Assembly (NCBI GenBank): GCA_036873135.1
Contig: JAPTYO010000008.1
Span: 23,723,001 to 23,787,000 of the forward strand
DNA from: Clarkia xantiana subsp. parviflora
Taxonomy: Eukaryota > Streptophyta > Magnoliopsida > Myrtales > Onagraceae
Direction: 5' to 3'
DNA length: 64,000 nt
In this document: in pieces, positions 1 to 9,899 of the stretch
Numbering within the stretch: the stretch's first letter is position 1
How the letters are laid out: every line of letters begins with the position of its first letter
Program-made: the position numbers and the translations under genes
The notes under the pieces: generated by a model
The model's input: only the letters and a program-made list of their open reading frames with translations
Told to the model about the DNA's origin: nothing
Databases searched by the model: none

Positions 1-764
1 ACACTAAGTACCACAACGTTTCAAGAAGATTATTACAGCCCGATCGAACCCCCATACCCGAGCAAGGGGCATGGATCAGACTCACTAGTCTGAAACACAG
101 ATTCAAGTTAAACAACTCGAGATACCATGCTATGAGAAACCTCTTCAACCCAAATGCAACCCCTTCCAAGATACGTTATTCATACTCGATCATCACCGCA
201 AAAGCGTTTTTCTAAAAACACAAGGAAGAGGGGGCAATAATTTGCAAGCCTTCTCTGTATATGAACACTACCACAACCAATTACCAAGAGAATGGATATC
301 ACCCATCGCACCCAAGAAAGCAGACATATTGGATACAAAACAAGATTAGGGAGCCCCAAGCATAAGGGGTACCCAACCAGGAAAATGAACGAGAGGCCTT
401 CAACGGCCAAATTTGAAAGGCGTTGTAACCACTAAGAAACTTGGGGGGCACCAAACGAACAAGTGCTTGGTAGTCCACCTAAGGGTAAAAGAAGAGATTA
501 GAAGCAGAAGGTCACAAGAACATGCAACACCTCTTCTCCTAGAAGAGGTCACATAAGAGGGAAAACAACCTCAATTCCCTGTACGGACTCGTCCTAAGTT
601 AGCAACAGACAAGCATCGCCCTCGAAAGGTGATCTCCCACACTCAGGAAAAGCCTAGGTAACAGGCAATATCATAGAGAGAAAACTCAAGTAAAGATTCA
701 GAAGGCGTATCAAAGACGCAAACTACCTGGGAAATGACACAAGGTAAAGTAATATTCTGCACCC
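1..764. other. Non-coding part of element A
   Basis: No convincing coding region is seen on either strand. The sequence is mixed composition without repeats until the array that begins near 765. The short open frames here have no recognisable domain. Confidence 0.4.
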
Positions 765-1562
765 TCCGGGAGCCTGTCCCGCGAACAGTATCAACACCCC
801 CAAGAGCGTATTTTGAGAGTAGTTTTAAACTACGAAAAATTATGCGCCCTCCGGGAGCCTGTCCCGTGAATAATTTCAAAGCCCCCAAGAGCGTTTCTTG
901 AGAGTTGTTTAAAACTACAAAAAATTCTGCGCCCTCTGGGAGCCTGTCCCATGAACAGTATCGGCGCCCCAAGAGCGTATCTTGAGAGTAGTTATAAACT
1001 ACGAAATTTTGTGCCCTCCGAGAGCCTATCTCGTGAACATATTTCGTGCCCTCCGAGAGCCTATCTCGCGAACTAATTATGTGCCCTCCGAGAGCCTATC
1101 TCGTGAAAAGTTCCGTGCCCTCCGAGAGCCTATCTCGTGAAAAGTTCTGTGCCCTCCGAGAGCCTATCTCGTGAAAAGTTCCATGCCCTCCGAGAGCCTA
1201 TCTCGTGAAAAATTGCGTGCCCTCCGAGAGCCTATCTCATGAAAAATTTTGTGCCCTCCGAGAGCCTATCTCGTGAAAAGTTCCATGCCCTCCGAGAGCC
1301 TATCTCGCAAACTAACTTTGTGCCCTCCGGGAGCCTATCTCGCGAACTAATTATGTGCCCTCTGAGAGCCTATCTCGCGAACATATTTCGCGCCCTCCGA
1401 GTGCCTATCTCGTGATAACATTCTGCGCCCTCCGAGAGCCTATCTCGTGAACATATTTCGCGCCCTCCGAGAGCCTATCTCGCGAACACATTCTGCGCCC
1501 TCCGAGAGCCTATCTCGCGAACGTGTTCCGCGCCATCCGAGAGCCTATCTCGTGAAAAATTT
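765..1562. repeat. Tandem repeat array, 34-35 bp unit, with longer first units
   Basis: Sixteen copies of a 34-35 bp unit starting GTGCCCTCCGAGAGCC run from 1012 to 1562. They are preceded by three longer units of about 80 bp (765-1011), in which the same core is joined to a segment reading CCAAGAGCGTATCTTGAGAG. Most short units contain CGAGA-GCCTA-TCTCG, a 5-bp stem with a 5-nt loop. Tandem arrays between the coding region and the 3' LTR are known for Tat/Ogre elements. Confidence 0.9.
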
Positions 1563-2043
1563 TACAACATCTCCAAGAACGTATCTTGAATAGACCTTCC
1601 TTTATACAAGTAAGGTTACATGAGAAATACAAGTATGATTATGATGACAATGCAGGAATGAAAAAAATCAAGTGGAGTAATGAAAGAACACTCTGACAAA
1701 ATAGAAGAAACACGACGATAGGCAAGCAAATTACAAGTCACTCAGAACGACCTACGAAGAAGAATAGCCTAACAAGTCACCCAAGGCAACCTCTGACAAA
1801 CATTACTGTCCCGCATGTCGCCCTCGCGTGACCTTTGCTCGCATTCGACTTGAACATCGTCAAGCACAACTGTCGACAAAGCATCGCCCTGGCATATTGT
1901 CAAGCACATCTCATGAAGGGGACATCCCAAAATCATAAAGGATACAACATAAGACAAGACGAGATGTCAGGACCAAACCCAACAAACATAGCCTAAACAA
2001 AAGGCAACTATAGCAATGAAGGTTCTCCAATAAGAAAGGAATG
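1563..2043. other. Non-coding part of element A
   Basis: Spacer between two tandem arrays; no gene, RNA or repeat could be recognised. Confidence 0.4.
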
Positions 2044-2059
2044 CTAAAGCACAACTCCA

Positions 2060-2195
2060 TAAATCGCGAAGTGGCTATCATGTCCACACGATGCGAAGTG
2101 GCTATCATGTCCACATACTAAGAGGTGGCTATCATGTCCATACATCAAGAAACGGCTATCAAGTATACACATCGCGAGGATGCTATCACGACTAC
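2060..2195. repeat. Short degenerate tandem array, about 30 bp unit
   Basis: Five diverged copies of a unit containing GTGGCTATCATGTCCACA follow one another. The last two copies have drifted to ACGGCTATCAAG and GATGCTATCACG. The array lies just beyond the end of the opposite-strand gene of element A. Confidence 0.75.
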
Positions 2196-2452
2196 AAACC
2201 TAAAGAGCCTACGTATAACCTTAAGAGGAGATCCAAGGAAAAGGGAAAAGCAATACCCTTCATACGCTCATCAAAGGTCTGCAATTATATTTCAACCTTC
2301 CTGAATGATACCAAGTATGAGACGTCCTCATTATGAAGACAACCTCTATATTTCACGAAATCAACCATAAAGCGGAGAATCACGGCAAGCACTATCGGGG
2401 GCATATAACGAAACAATCTCCACAACGATAACAACTCTGATACTAGTAGAGG

Positions 2453-3450
2453 CTAACTCGAGAGCAGTCTCCACCAAACTTTCAAGCAGAAATTTTCTAT
2501 CTTAATTAGAGCCATGGCAAAAGAAAGGAGTCTCAATGAAAGGCGATGATCACACTCATCACCAAAAGCAAGATCTTCAACGCAATGGTTAATGACATGA
2601 CCCCATAGGTATGCTAAAGGCACCTTCAAAGTCATCAAACCTACGTGAAGAAGAAAAGACCTGAGACTCAACACCTCGACTGGGGGGGGGGGGGCAGAGG
2701 ATAGAGGAGAGACATCAAGATCTAGGGTCATCCCATCGCCATCCACAGGTTGCTTCCCTTCGTCAAGCAAAAAGGGTGCCTCTTCGACCACTATCTCCTT
2801 ATCATGAGAGGGAGTTGGCAAGCGGGCACTTGAAGGACAGTCTCTCGCGGCTTTCTTCTTCTTGGCAATCGAGGGCCCGACCTCAGAATCAGGCTTCTGT
2901 GCCTTAGACTTGGATTGACTTGAACTCTTGCCCACCGCAAGAACCCGCTCGGTAACCAGGGGCGAATGCTCTAACAACAAGAAGAAAGCAACATAAGGAC
3001 AATCATAAGTATGTCATAAAGGAAAGAGAATAGAAGAAGAACATACTAGAAGCCTCTGCAGCCCTCCCTGACTTAGAAGATTTCTTGACCTCAGAAGCAG
3101 AGCTAGAGGGTACCTTCTTCCTATCCAAATCAACGGTGCGTTCGGAACGCTCCGCCTGCACATTATACGTTTTTCCATGAAACCAACCTACAAGGGGGAA
3201 ACGAAAGATGAATGAAAACAAGAGGATAAATGACACACCAAGCTCACGAGAGGAGGGGTCAAGCGAAACCTCGCCTCATACGAGTCCACCTCGGACACCC
3301 AAGACACAGGACAATGAGATTTGGTCCAATTGCTTTGATAAATGATCTTCATGGTCTCCTTGTCCGAAGGAGAAAACTCTCCAAAAATGGGCCAGCCATC
3401 CGAGCGACGGACGCAAAAGTCGACCCTTACTCATGGAAGGGCAAGATACG
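2453..3450 (-). pseudogene. Element A opposite-strand gene, partial (Transposase_28-type accessory gene)
   Basis: Read on the minus strand, an exon starting right after an acceptor ending TTGTAG (near 3190) encodes VGWFHGKTY followed by a Ser/Lys-rich tail. It ends at a donor-like GTATGT near 3046. After an intron of roughly 75 bp, an acceptor ending TTGTTAG opens a second exon encoding EHSPLVTERV, a KKKK basic patch and an acidic/proline-rich stretch. The WF-GK exon matches the WFDGK exon of element B's opposite-strand gene in sequence and acceptor position. Upstream, 3240-3450 contains only frame-broken traces of the expected domain exon, so this copy looks dead. Its function in the element is not known. 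Confidence 0.55.
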
Positions 3451-4057
3451 CCTATTACGGGGGCAATCTCAACATCAAGTTACGGGAGCAAAACCGTCAC
3501 CCAAGAGATCCGACCATCAAAGTGCAAGGCAAAACAACAAAGGGAACAAACCCCAAAGCGCTACAAAGAGGGCGAACTTTTAGCATCCCCAAAAGAAACG
3601 ACGCTCCGACACATCCGAAGGAAGGGGCAACCCTCAACATATGTCGATAAACCCCTCCGCATGCGGCGGGTAAGAAGGAAGTTTGTAAGCATTTCCACCC
3701 CCACTTTTATGTAAAACGAATTGCAGGGCAAGGGTCAAGAGCCACACACACGCTCCAGCAAATGAGGGAAAATGTCACACCTGTCAAAAGTCGAGTTTAA
3801 AAGATAATGCTCGCGCTAGTACGAGGGAGGCAGAACGTTGGGTCCCATTGAGTGAAAGAGCTCGCACCTTCGGGTAAAAGGGAGGTCTATACTCTCACCC
3901 TTGAAATTATGTTCATATTTATGATTTACATCTACAAGTGCACCAATGCCATTACTCACGCTTATGCTCACAACCCGTCCATGCATACATACATGTTTAT
4001 GCTTAAGCTCACGTGCATGCCCACATACACACTCCCATGTGTTCAAACACTTCTTAG
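3451..4057. other. Non-coding part of element A up to the nested insertion
   Basis: No supported gene is present. From about 3900 the sequence is rich in ATGCATACATACATG-like words, a composition that resumes at 14818 beyond element B. This fits the two sides being one original stretch. Confidence 0.5.
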
Positions 4058-4062
4058 ACATC
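4058..4062. repeat. Target site duplication of element B (left copy)
   Basis: ACATC lies immediately before the first base of the 5' LTR and is repeated at 14813-14817 immediately after the 3' LTR. A perfect 5-bp duplication marks element B as one complete insertion. Confidence 0.95.
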
Positions 4063-4469
4063 TGATGGATATATGTCCAATTCGGGTTCGTATTTACATT
4101 CTGGGCCTCGTAAACACGTCAAAATTACATCTCGGTTTAAAAACGTCTCCCAAGGAATCAAAACGGTCCGGAAACGCATTTACGCGCGTCCGGACCGGAC
4201 CTCCGGGTTGCATAAGCAACCCGGACATCCGGATTAGGATTGCTCGCAATCCGGAGGTCCGGGTTGCGCGGCAATCCGGACCTCGCCGAAATTGCCCAAA
4301 TACGACGAGGTCCGGATTGCGTTACAGGCATCGCGCGACTACCGTATCCGCGATTACCGTTACATGTAGATAAGTCAAGTTCGTACATTACCAATACGGA
4401 TGACGGTTACCGCATGATCTTGAACCGTCATCAAACCGCTTTAAAACCGGGTCCGGTCCCAAGAAAGCC

Positions 4470-4477
4470 TATAAATA
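4470..4477 (+). promoter_or_regulatory. TATA box of the element B LTR promoter
   Basis: CCTATAAATAGG is the only strong TATA-like motif in the LTR. It lies about 400 bp into it and about 150 bp before the conserved stem-loop. The same motif is in the 3' LTR near 14404. Transcription start is inferred about 30 bp downstream. Confidence 0.65.
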
Positions 4478-4600
4478 GGAGGTCTTGGCCACCCATTTTC
4501 ACACATCCTCTCATTTGCCCAACTTTGGTATTTTGAGCTCTGACTTCTCTCTAGAAATATTCTCTCTCTAGAAATTACCTTTTTGCCATTATAGTGACTT

Positions 4601-4671
4601 AAGCTTCGGAGAGGGCTCCGCTAGCACCACTCCCCCCCCCTCTTCGTGCTAGCATTGGTCCTTCGTGCAGG
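4601..4671 (+). promoter_or_regulatory. Conserved LTR stem-loop with C-rich loop (element B, 5' LTR)
   Basis: GCTAGCAC (4620-4627) pairs with GTGCTAGC (4646-4653) around an 18-nt loop containing a C run. It follows CTTCGGAGAGGG and precedes CCTTCGTGCAGG. The same layout with different stem bases is found in elements A, D and G. It lies downstream of the TATA box, so it should be present in the RNA. Its role is unknown. Confidence 0.6.
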
Positions 4672-4873
4672 AATCGTCGCCCAGACGCCCACATTTGCGC
4701 ACAGGCCAACGCCTCTTGAGACACAGCCGTGCCGAGACACAGACCTTTACGGGAGCAAAACCGAACACTCGCCAGTGGCCCAACCTCTTCCCGACGAAGG
4801 GTTACAGCCCAAAAGCCCGCACAACCACGCGAACAGACGCGTCCTCACGACCTTGTTCATCCCGGACGCAACA

Positions 4874-4891
4874 TTGGCGCCGTCTACGTGA
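4874..4891 (+). promoter_or_regulatory. Primer-binding site of element B
   Basis: TTGGCGCCGTCTACGTG starts immediately after the LTR. TGGCGCCGT is complementary to the ACGGCGCCA end expected of plant tRNA-Asp. The match weakens after that, so the tRNA identity is tentative. Confidence 0.75.
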
Positions 4892-4922
4892 TTCGAACAA
4901 GAAGCTACCGTACCGCAAAATC

Positions 4923-6710
4923 ATGACGAGTGATCACAACCCTCCCGAAGAGGTGAAAAACCCAAGGAAAAGGCCTGGGCGTCCCAGGAAATCCCCGGCA
5001 AACAAAAGAACAGGAGGCCAAGCTCCAGCTGGGAGCCAGTCGGGACCCTCCCACATCCCAAGAGCTACTTCCGTAGCTTCATCCATACCGACTGACAATG
5101 TGCCCAACGCACAGCACAGAGAGCCAAGGGACAAACATCACGCACATCCACCTGGTTTCGAACCAGAAATGCATGAAGATGAATCCCAAGCAGAAATGCC
5201 GCAAGGCGAACAAAGAACGGGGGCAAACCCGATGCCCATCGTTACTCCAGCGATGATGGCTGCGCTGGAAGAGTTACTCGCATTCCGCGAGTCTCTAAAA
5301 AACCAAGGATATGCGGCTCAGCCACCTCCGTCAAACCAACAATATGCTGCGCCAGCAAGAGAGATGTCGCAAGACACTACTCGCTACGGCAATCCTTTCC
5401 AGGGCAGGAACCAACACGCAAGATATGAACCTGTACGGTCATACACTCCTTTCCAAGGAGCCCATCAGTGGAAGAACGAAAGGCAGCCCCCATTCTACCA
5501 CCCACAGCAGCCAATGAGGGATGATCCCTTTCAGGCCACAAGCAGGGATCAATCTGACATCTACCACAACAACGGTCGGCAAAATCCTTCAACAGGTTAT
5601 GCTGAACCGGTAAAAGGGTTTACCGCCGAGATGTTAGAAGAAATGGTGGAGAAGAAGATGAAGGAAGCAAAAATGAAGGGTATGCACGCTCTTGAAGAAA
5701 GGGCGTCACATCCGTTCGCTGACCACTTGTTGAACAGTCGCGTCCCAGACGCACTGTATCGAATTGGAGGAGACCTCTACGGTGGAAAAGGAGATCCAGT
5801 TGAACACGTGCAAAAGCACGAGGCCTCTCTACTAGGCAGAACGAAGAACCCACACCATTTCGCAATGACGTTTTCACAAACTCTTGCCGGGACTGCAGCA
5901 CACTGGTTCTTCTCACTGCCATGCGGAAGCATCACTTCATGGGCAGACCTGAAGGCCAAATTCATTCAACGGTACATGGGCGAGCGCACATTGTTGAAAG
6001 GGGCAAACGCTATGGACGACGTCCAACAACAAAACGAAGAGTCTCTTGCCGACTACTACGTCCGCTTCAATCAGAACATCTCTGACATTCAGGGGAACCT
6101 GACAGAAGGAGAGATTGTTCGAGCGTTCATTCGAAACCTCGGACGAAGAGGCAATGCCCTAGCTGAAAAAATGGCAAAGCGCCCAGCGGAATCCATGGAG
6201 GAGTTAGCCGCAAGAGTCAAAGAATACATAGACCTCGAAAGGTTCAGAAGCCAGAACAAGGCAAAAATCGCTGCAGCAAAGGCAAAAGATAATCCAAAGC
6301 AGAACCAACCAAAACCACAATCAAGTGGTCAACAAGGAAGACATTGGCAACCTCAGCCGAAAAGACCTTTTCAAGGAGATTTTCAGAAGCCAAAGGAAGT
6401 AAACCTTGCCGACTGCATTCCTTTGAATGCTCCGCTGTCTGTAATTTTGAGAGAAATGAAGGACGCAAATATGTGGAAGGAGCCAAACAACTTCAGGAAA
6501 GGCCCACTGGGGAGAGACAAGGACAAGTGGTGTGAAAACCACGAGGTCTTCGGCCACGAGACCGATACCCGTGTCAGTCTGCGCTTCCGAATTAACAACT
6601 TCGTCCAAAGGCGAATTAAAACAGTTTGTCGATCAAGGCAACAACCCCCCGAGAATGTCTCAACCAGAGTCATCAAAAAGAGGAAACAAGGGAAAAGAGA
6701 AGGTCAATGA
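4923..6710 (+). CDS. gag: Gag polyprotein of element B
   Basis: Gag forms the particle that packages element RNA. The chosen ATG at 4923 is the first in frame after the primer-binding site; the frame is open upstream into the LTR, but that part is leader. The first third is Pro/Gln-rich. The retrotransposon Gag core follows, with HPFADHLLNSRVP, a GDPVEHV motif and HWFFSLPCGSITSW, ending near MEELAARVKEYIDLE. Near the end a zinc-knuckle-like CENHEVFGHETDT is seen, where the expected final Cys is lost (TRVSL). The frame then degrades, and the typical post-knuckle linker with [12 protein letters not shown] continues in another frame up to 6891. Chain order is frame 4923, then the linker frame, then the protease frame, so two shifts separate Gag from protease. 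These may be mutations or, less likely, programmed shifts. Confidence 0.85.
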   Translation: MTSDHNPPEEVKNPRKRPGRPRKSPANKRTGGQAPAGSQSGPSHIPRATSVASSIPTDNVPNAQHREPRDKHHAHPPGFEPEMHEDESQAEMPQGEQRTGANPMPIVTPAMMAALEELLAFRESLKNQGYAAQPPPSNQQYAAPAREMSQDTTRYGNPFQGRNQHARYEPVRSYTPFQGAHQWKNERQPPFYHPQQPMRDDPFQATSRDQSDIYHNNGRQNPSTGYAEPVKGFTAEMLEEMVEKKMKEAKMKGMHALEERASHPFADHLLNSRVPDALYRIGGDLYGGKGDPVEHVQKHEASLLGRTKNPHHFAMTFSQTLAGTAAHWFFSLPCGSITSWADLKAKFIQRYMGERTLLKGANAMDDVQQQNEESLADYYVRFNQNISDIQGNLTEGEIVRAFIRNLGRRGNALAEKMAKRPAESMEELAARVKEYIDLERFRSQNKAKIAAAKAKDNPKQNQPKPQSSGQQGRHWQPQPKRPFQGDFQKPKEVNLADCIPLNAPLSVILREMKDANMWKEPNNFRKGPLGRDKDKWCENHEVFGHETDTRVSLRFRINNFVQRRIKTVCRSRQQPPENVSTRVIKKRKQGKREGQ

Positions 6711-6784
6711 CAACCCTCCGCCGGCTAAGCGAGGTGTAATCAACGTCATACACGGAGGGCCTGCCGCCGGAGGACAAGTATCTA

Positions 6785-8059
6785 ATGCTCGGGACATTTA
6801 TGCATCCCAAGCAGCAACACTGCCGAAGTACGGAAAGCGCAAGCAACCTGAGCAAGAAGACGCAGTCATCCAATTCTCCAGGGAAGACTAAAAAAGCATA
6901 TCGTTTACCCCACGATGACGCTTTAGTCATAACCATGGACATTGACGGGTACGATGTGAAAAGAATTCTTGTCGATGGCGGAAGCTCCGCTGACATTCTA
7001 CATGTCAGAGTCCTAGAGCAACTGGGAAGATCTGTCAAGGACTTGTCCCCAGGAACCTTCTCACTAGTCAGCTTCGCTGGAGCAGCTACACAACCCCTGG
7101 GTACAATCACACTTCCTGTCATCCTTGGTCAGGGGTGGAGAGCATTACATATCAACGTCACATTCGTAGTTGTAGAATCTCTCGGAGCCTACAACGGAAT
7201 CTTGGGACGAACAACGATCAATCCCTATGTGATCGTGCCCTCCACCGTCCACCAAAAGATGAAGTTCCCTACGGAACATGGGATTGGGGAAGTGCTAGGC
7301 GATCAGATAACCGCAAGACGTTGTTACGTCAATGCCTTGAGAGCAAAGCACCAATTCCATGTGGCCATGATAAATTCCTTCAAAAGGCAGAAAGTTGTTG
7401 ATGAAAGAAAGAAGCAACTGGTGGAACAAGCTGTTACAGTTTGGAACCCACAAGAAAGCATCCAGTTCTCGCCATGGCACCAGATATGGCTCGTTAAGCA
7501 GGGAGAAGACGAGCCAATCATGGAATACTTCATCAGATTCGCCTCCAACGCCTCAACAGCGAAAGCAACAAGAGAAGAAGTGATAAGTGTGTTCTATGCA
7601 AACATGAAAGCCAAATCTTTCCTTCTCTTTGGACGAACTCATGGATGGCAAACAACAAAAACCATGGCAGATCTAAAGGATAAGCTTGAGACAGCAGTCT
7701 TATGCGAACAAGAACTGAGGTGGGGTACACCCCTCAGTTGGGACAAAGGAGTTCGAGCAAAAATGAACAAGCAGGAAGACGCAAGCATTGATATCGACAA
7801 CATCTTCACACCGCTAAACACGGTTGCTGAAGACATTTACGTCAACCTACTGGAAAACAAGCTCCCAAGTCCACTTGTCCCGAAGACAGCTTTCTTGGGC
7901 AACAACATCAGAGAATGGTGCAAGTACCACAAAACTTGGGGGCACAACACAAACATGGGTCTACCATTAAGGTGGGAAATTGAAGAATGCATCACGCTAG
8001 GTGCACTAAGGCGATTTGTTACAACCGACTCTGCGACATCGTCATCAAACCAGCCATAA
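6785..8059 (+). CDS. Element B protease fused to a second Gag-like half
   Basis: This uninterrupted 424-residue frame begins with a retropepsin-like aspartic protease: [15 protein letters not shown], then the active-site motif [13 protein letters not shown] near residues 61-73. It ends its protease part with [13 protein letters not shown], matching the protease end in element D. Instead of RT, the protein continues into a Gag-like C-terminal half. [17 protein letters not shown] and [13 protein letters not shown] align by eye with DESLAYYYQRFTAS and MEALQARVKQQ in element D Gag. A knuckle-like [12 protein letters not shown] and a short tail follow. The last knuckle Cys is absent. The second half lacks the Gag N-terminal core. 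No stop or shift interrupts it, so the fusion may be expressed. The exact start codon is uncertain because upstream linker sequence is in another frame. Confidence 0.75.
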   Translation: MLGTFMHPKQQHCRSTESASNLSKKTQSSNSPGKTKKAYRLPHDDALVITMDIDGYDVKRILVDGGSSADILHVRVLEQLGRSVKDLSPGTFSLVSFAGAATQPLGTITLPVILGQGWRALHINVTFVVVESLGAYNGILGRTTINPYVIVPSTVHQKMKFPTEHGIGEVLGDQITARRCYVNALRAKHQFHVAMINSFKRQKVVDERKKQLVEQAVTVWNPQESIQFSPWHQIWLVKQGEDEPIMEYFIRFASNASTAKATREEVISVFYANMKAKSFLLFGRTHGWQTTKTMADLKDKLETAVLCEQELRWGTPLSWDKGVRAKMNKQEDASIDIDNIFTPLNTVAEDIYVNLLENKLPSPLVPKTAFLGNNIREWCKYHKTWGHNTNMGLPLRWEIEECITLGALRRFVTTDSATSSSNQP

Positions 8060-8719
8060 TGAAACGGGAGAAACAACTATCTTTTAGATTACTTTGCGCA
8101 TTCCTAGTATTTCTAGTATAATCAATGTAAATACGCGCAAGTATCTAATAAAGTCAATCTACATTTGTAGGTACACATCTATCTCTTGCACGCTATTTTT
8201 TGGATTAAACGCGAAGCAACTAAACTACGCGCTTATTATCTACATCAATAATCCAAGAAATTATGACACATGCAAGCAAAATCTATCATGTGTTATGACA
8301 ACGTTTATCATCAACAACAATTTACCCATATGGATGACCACATAAAAAGGCATCATCATAGAATCAAACACTTGGAGTTAAGCCCAAGACATTTTTCAAA
8401 AAAACCATATTGCAAATACACATAATGGATGATATTTGCATACCTACACCAACAAGGAGTTTATTTCTCCATTCACAAACCGGCATCTACATCAAGAAGG
8501 TGTCAGCAACTCAAAGCAATTGCGCTATGCTCACAGCCAACTTATATGACGCAAGGACAACTTGCGGATTATCTACAAAAAAGGAACTTATAGCAATCCT
8601 CTACTCAAAGGGACGACTATCCAAAGAGCCGTCACTTACAAGCAATATCTTGGATTAACACCAAGACCTGCTCTCAAAGGGGGCATGTTTACTTCTAGAA
8701 AATGACATGCTGTGACATC
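8060..8719. other. Non-coding spacer in element B
   Basis: AT-richer spacer after the protease-Gag frame. Nothing recognisable as RT, RNase H or integrase is present in any frame, confirming the loss of most of pol. Confidence 0.6.
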
Positions 8720-8814
8720 TCATATTAGAGGCAAATCCTCATGTTCATAGCCATTCCCTGGATCCAGAACAGGATGAGCAAATACAATAACGGGGCTGAT
8801 CACCCCATAAATTG

Positions 8815-9110
8815 CGAATGTCCTCTGTTTAGACGACAATCCCATATAACGAATTCCTGGTAAGGGTTCACTCTTCATGGCGGATGTCCTCTGTTTAGAC
8901 GACAATCCCATATAACGAATTCCTGGTAAGGGTTCACTCTTCATGGCGGATGTCTTCTGTTTAGACGACAATCCCATATAACGAATTCCTGGTAAGGGTT
9001 CACTCTTCATGGCAGATGTCCTCTGTTTAGACGACAATCCCACATAACGAATTCCTGGTAAGGGTTCACTCTTCATTGCGGAAGTCCTCTTGCTAGATGA
9101 AAATTTCGTA
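8815..9110. repeat. Tandem repeat, 66-bp unit, four copies plus partial
   Basis: The unit contains CCTCTGTTTAGACGACAATC and GAATTCCTGGTAAGGGTTC. Copies start near 8815, 8881, 8947 and 9013, with a diverged part after 9079. Copies differ by only a few bases. Because 66 is divisible by 3, the array stays open on the minus strand and mimics a repetitive protein. Confidence 0.9.
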
Positions 9111-9899
9111 CTATAGATTTTCAAAATCGTGTTGCATGGTTCCTGGACGCAGAAAACATGCATCACAATTCATACTCTCAAAAGTGTTACATGGTCCCTG
9201 GACGCAGGAATCATGTATCACAAATATTTTGCAAAATATTTTGTCAAGTATTTTATCAAATATTTTATGTATCAAACACATTTCCAAACATTTTATCAAA
9301 CAAGGATTTCAAGGTTCGCAAAACTCTCTTTCAAAACCCAAAAAGTTTTTACGTATGCTTCCCCAACGCGGGTTGATACACGCTGGAAGGTGCGCACCCT
9401 GTTTAAAACTCATAAAATTTACAAGTAGAGTCTTGTACAACGTCGCCTTAGAGTGGAACTAAGAGACGGTATAAACTAGTATCTTGCTCAAGCCAAGATA
9501 ACACATTTCAAACATACTACTTGTTAAGTCGCTATACGCGAATCACTTAACAAGTTTCGACGGATATAGTGTCAAGCTATGCAGGAAGACGTACAAAATG
9601 CATAACGCATCGTACAAACAATCTTGAATCAAAAGTGGCTATCGGTCACGATTGCGGGGACTACATTTACACTACTAGTCATCCGGGTTCAGGAAACATA
9701 GTAAGCGATAACGGTATGTAATATTACTAACAAGTTATCATGCAAATTGCTGTGTATAAAACAGGTTCATACGACGTAGTTCAAAGCGAACAAGTCACAA
9801 GCAACAATCAAACAACAACTCCAACAAGTTTCTAAACATAGAAGCCGGGGGGCAAACGGGCTCATAAAGGAGTTCAACATATCGAAAAGATGACACAAA
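9111..9899. other. Non-coding spacer in element B
   Basis: Contains a short duplicated phrase (TGTTACATGGTCCCTGGACGC-like at about 9130 and 9185) and ATTTTGCAAAATATTTTGTC-like AT repeats at 9225-9290. No gene is supported. Confidence 0.45.

Larger units (their letters stand above)
1..4057 (+). mobile_element. Element A, internal 3' part (left half), Tat-like Gypsy LTR retrotransposon
   Basis: This is the left piece of an LTR retrotransposon whose 5' end lies outside the window and whose 3' LTR is at 15396-16092. It carries tandem repeats and an opposite-strand gene, the same arrangement as the 3' portions of elements B and D. Element B interrupts it, and the ACATC duplication (4058-4062, 14813-14817) shows that 4062 and 14818 were once adjacent. 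No Gag, RT or integrase sequence of A is visible, so whether A was autonomous is unknown. Assignment to the Tat lineage is inferred from its likeness to B and D. Confidence 0.7.
4063..4873 (+). repeat. 5' LTR of element B
   Basis: Starts TGATGG and ends ACA directly before the primer-binding site. It holds GC-rich hairpins at 4203-4224 (CCGGGTTGC paired to GCAACCCGG) and 4237-4252 (GGATTGC paired to GCAATCC). A TATA box is at 4470, and a C-rich-loop hairpin at 4620-4653. The segment with the second upstream hairpin is missing from the 3' LTR. Confidence 0.95.

Noticed and set aside
1012..1562. CRISPR-like look of the regular 34-bp array
   Set aside because: There are no unique spacers of constant length, the context is a plant retrotransposon, and no cas genes exist.
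8720..9166. 148-residue minus-strand repeat protein
   Set aside because: The 66-bp repeat unit is a multiple of three, so a stop-free unit stays open; no other evidence of a gene.
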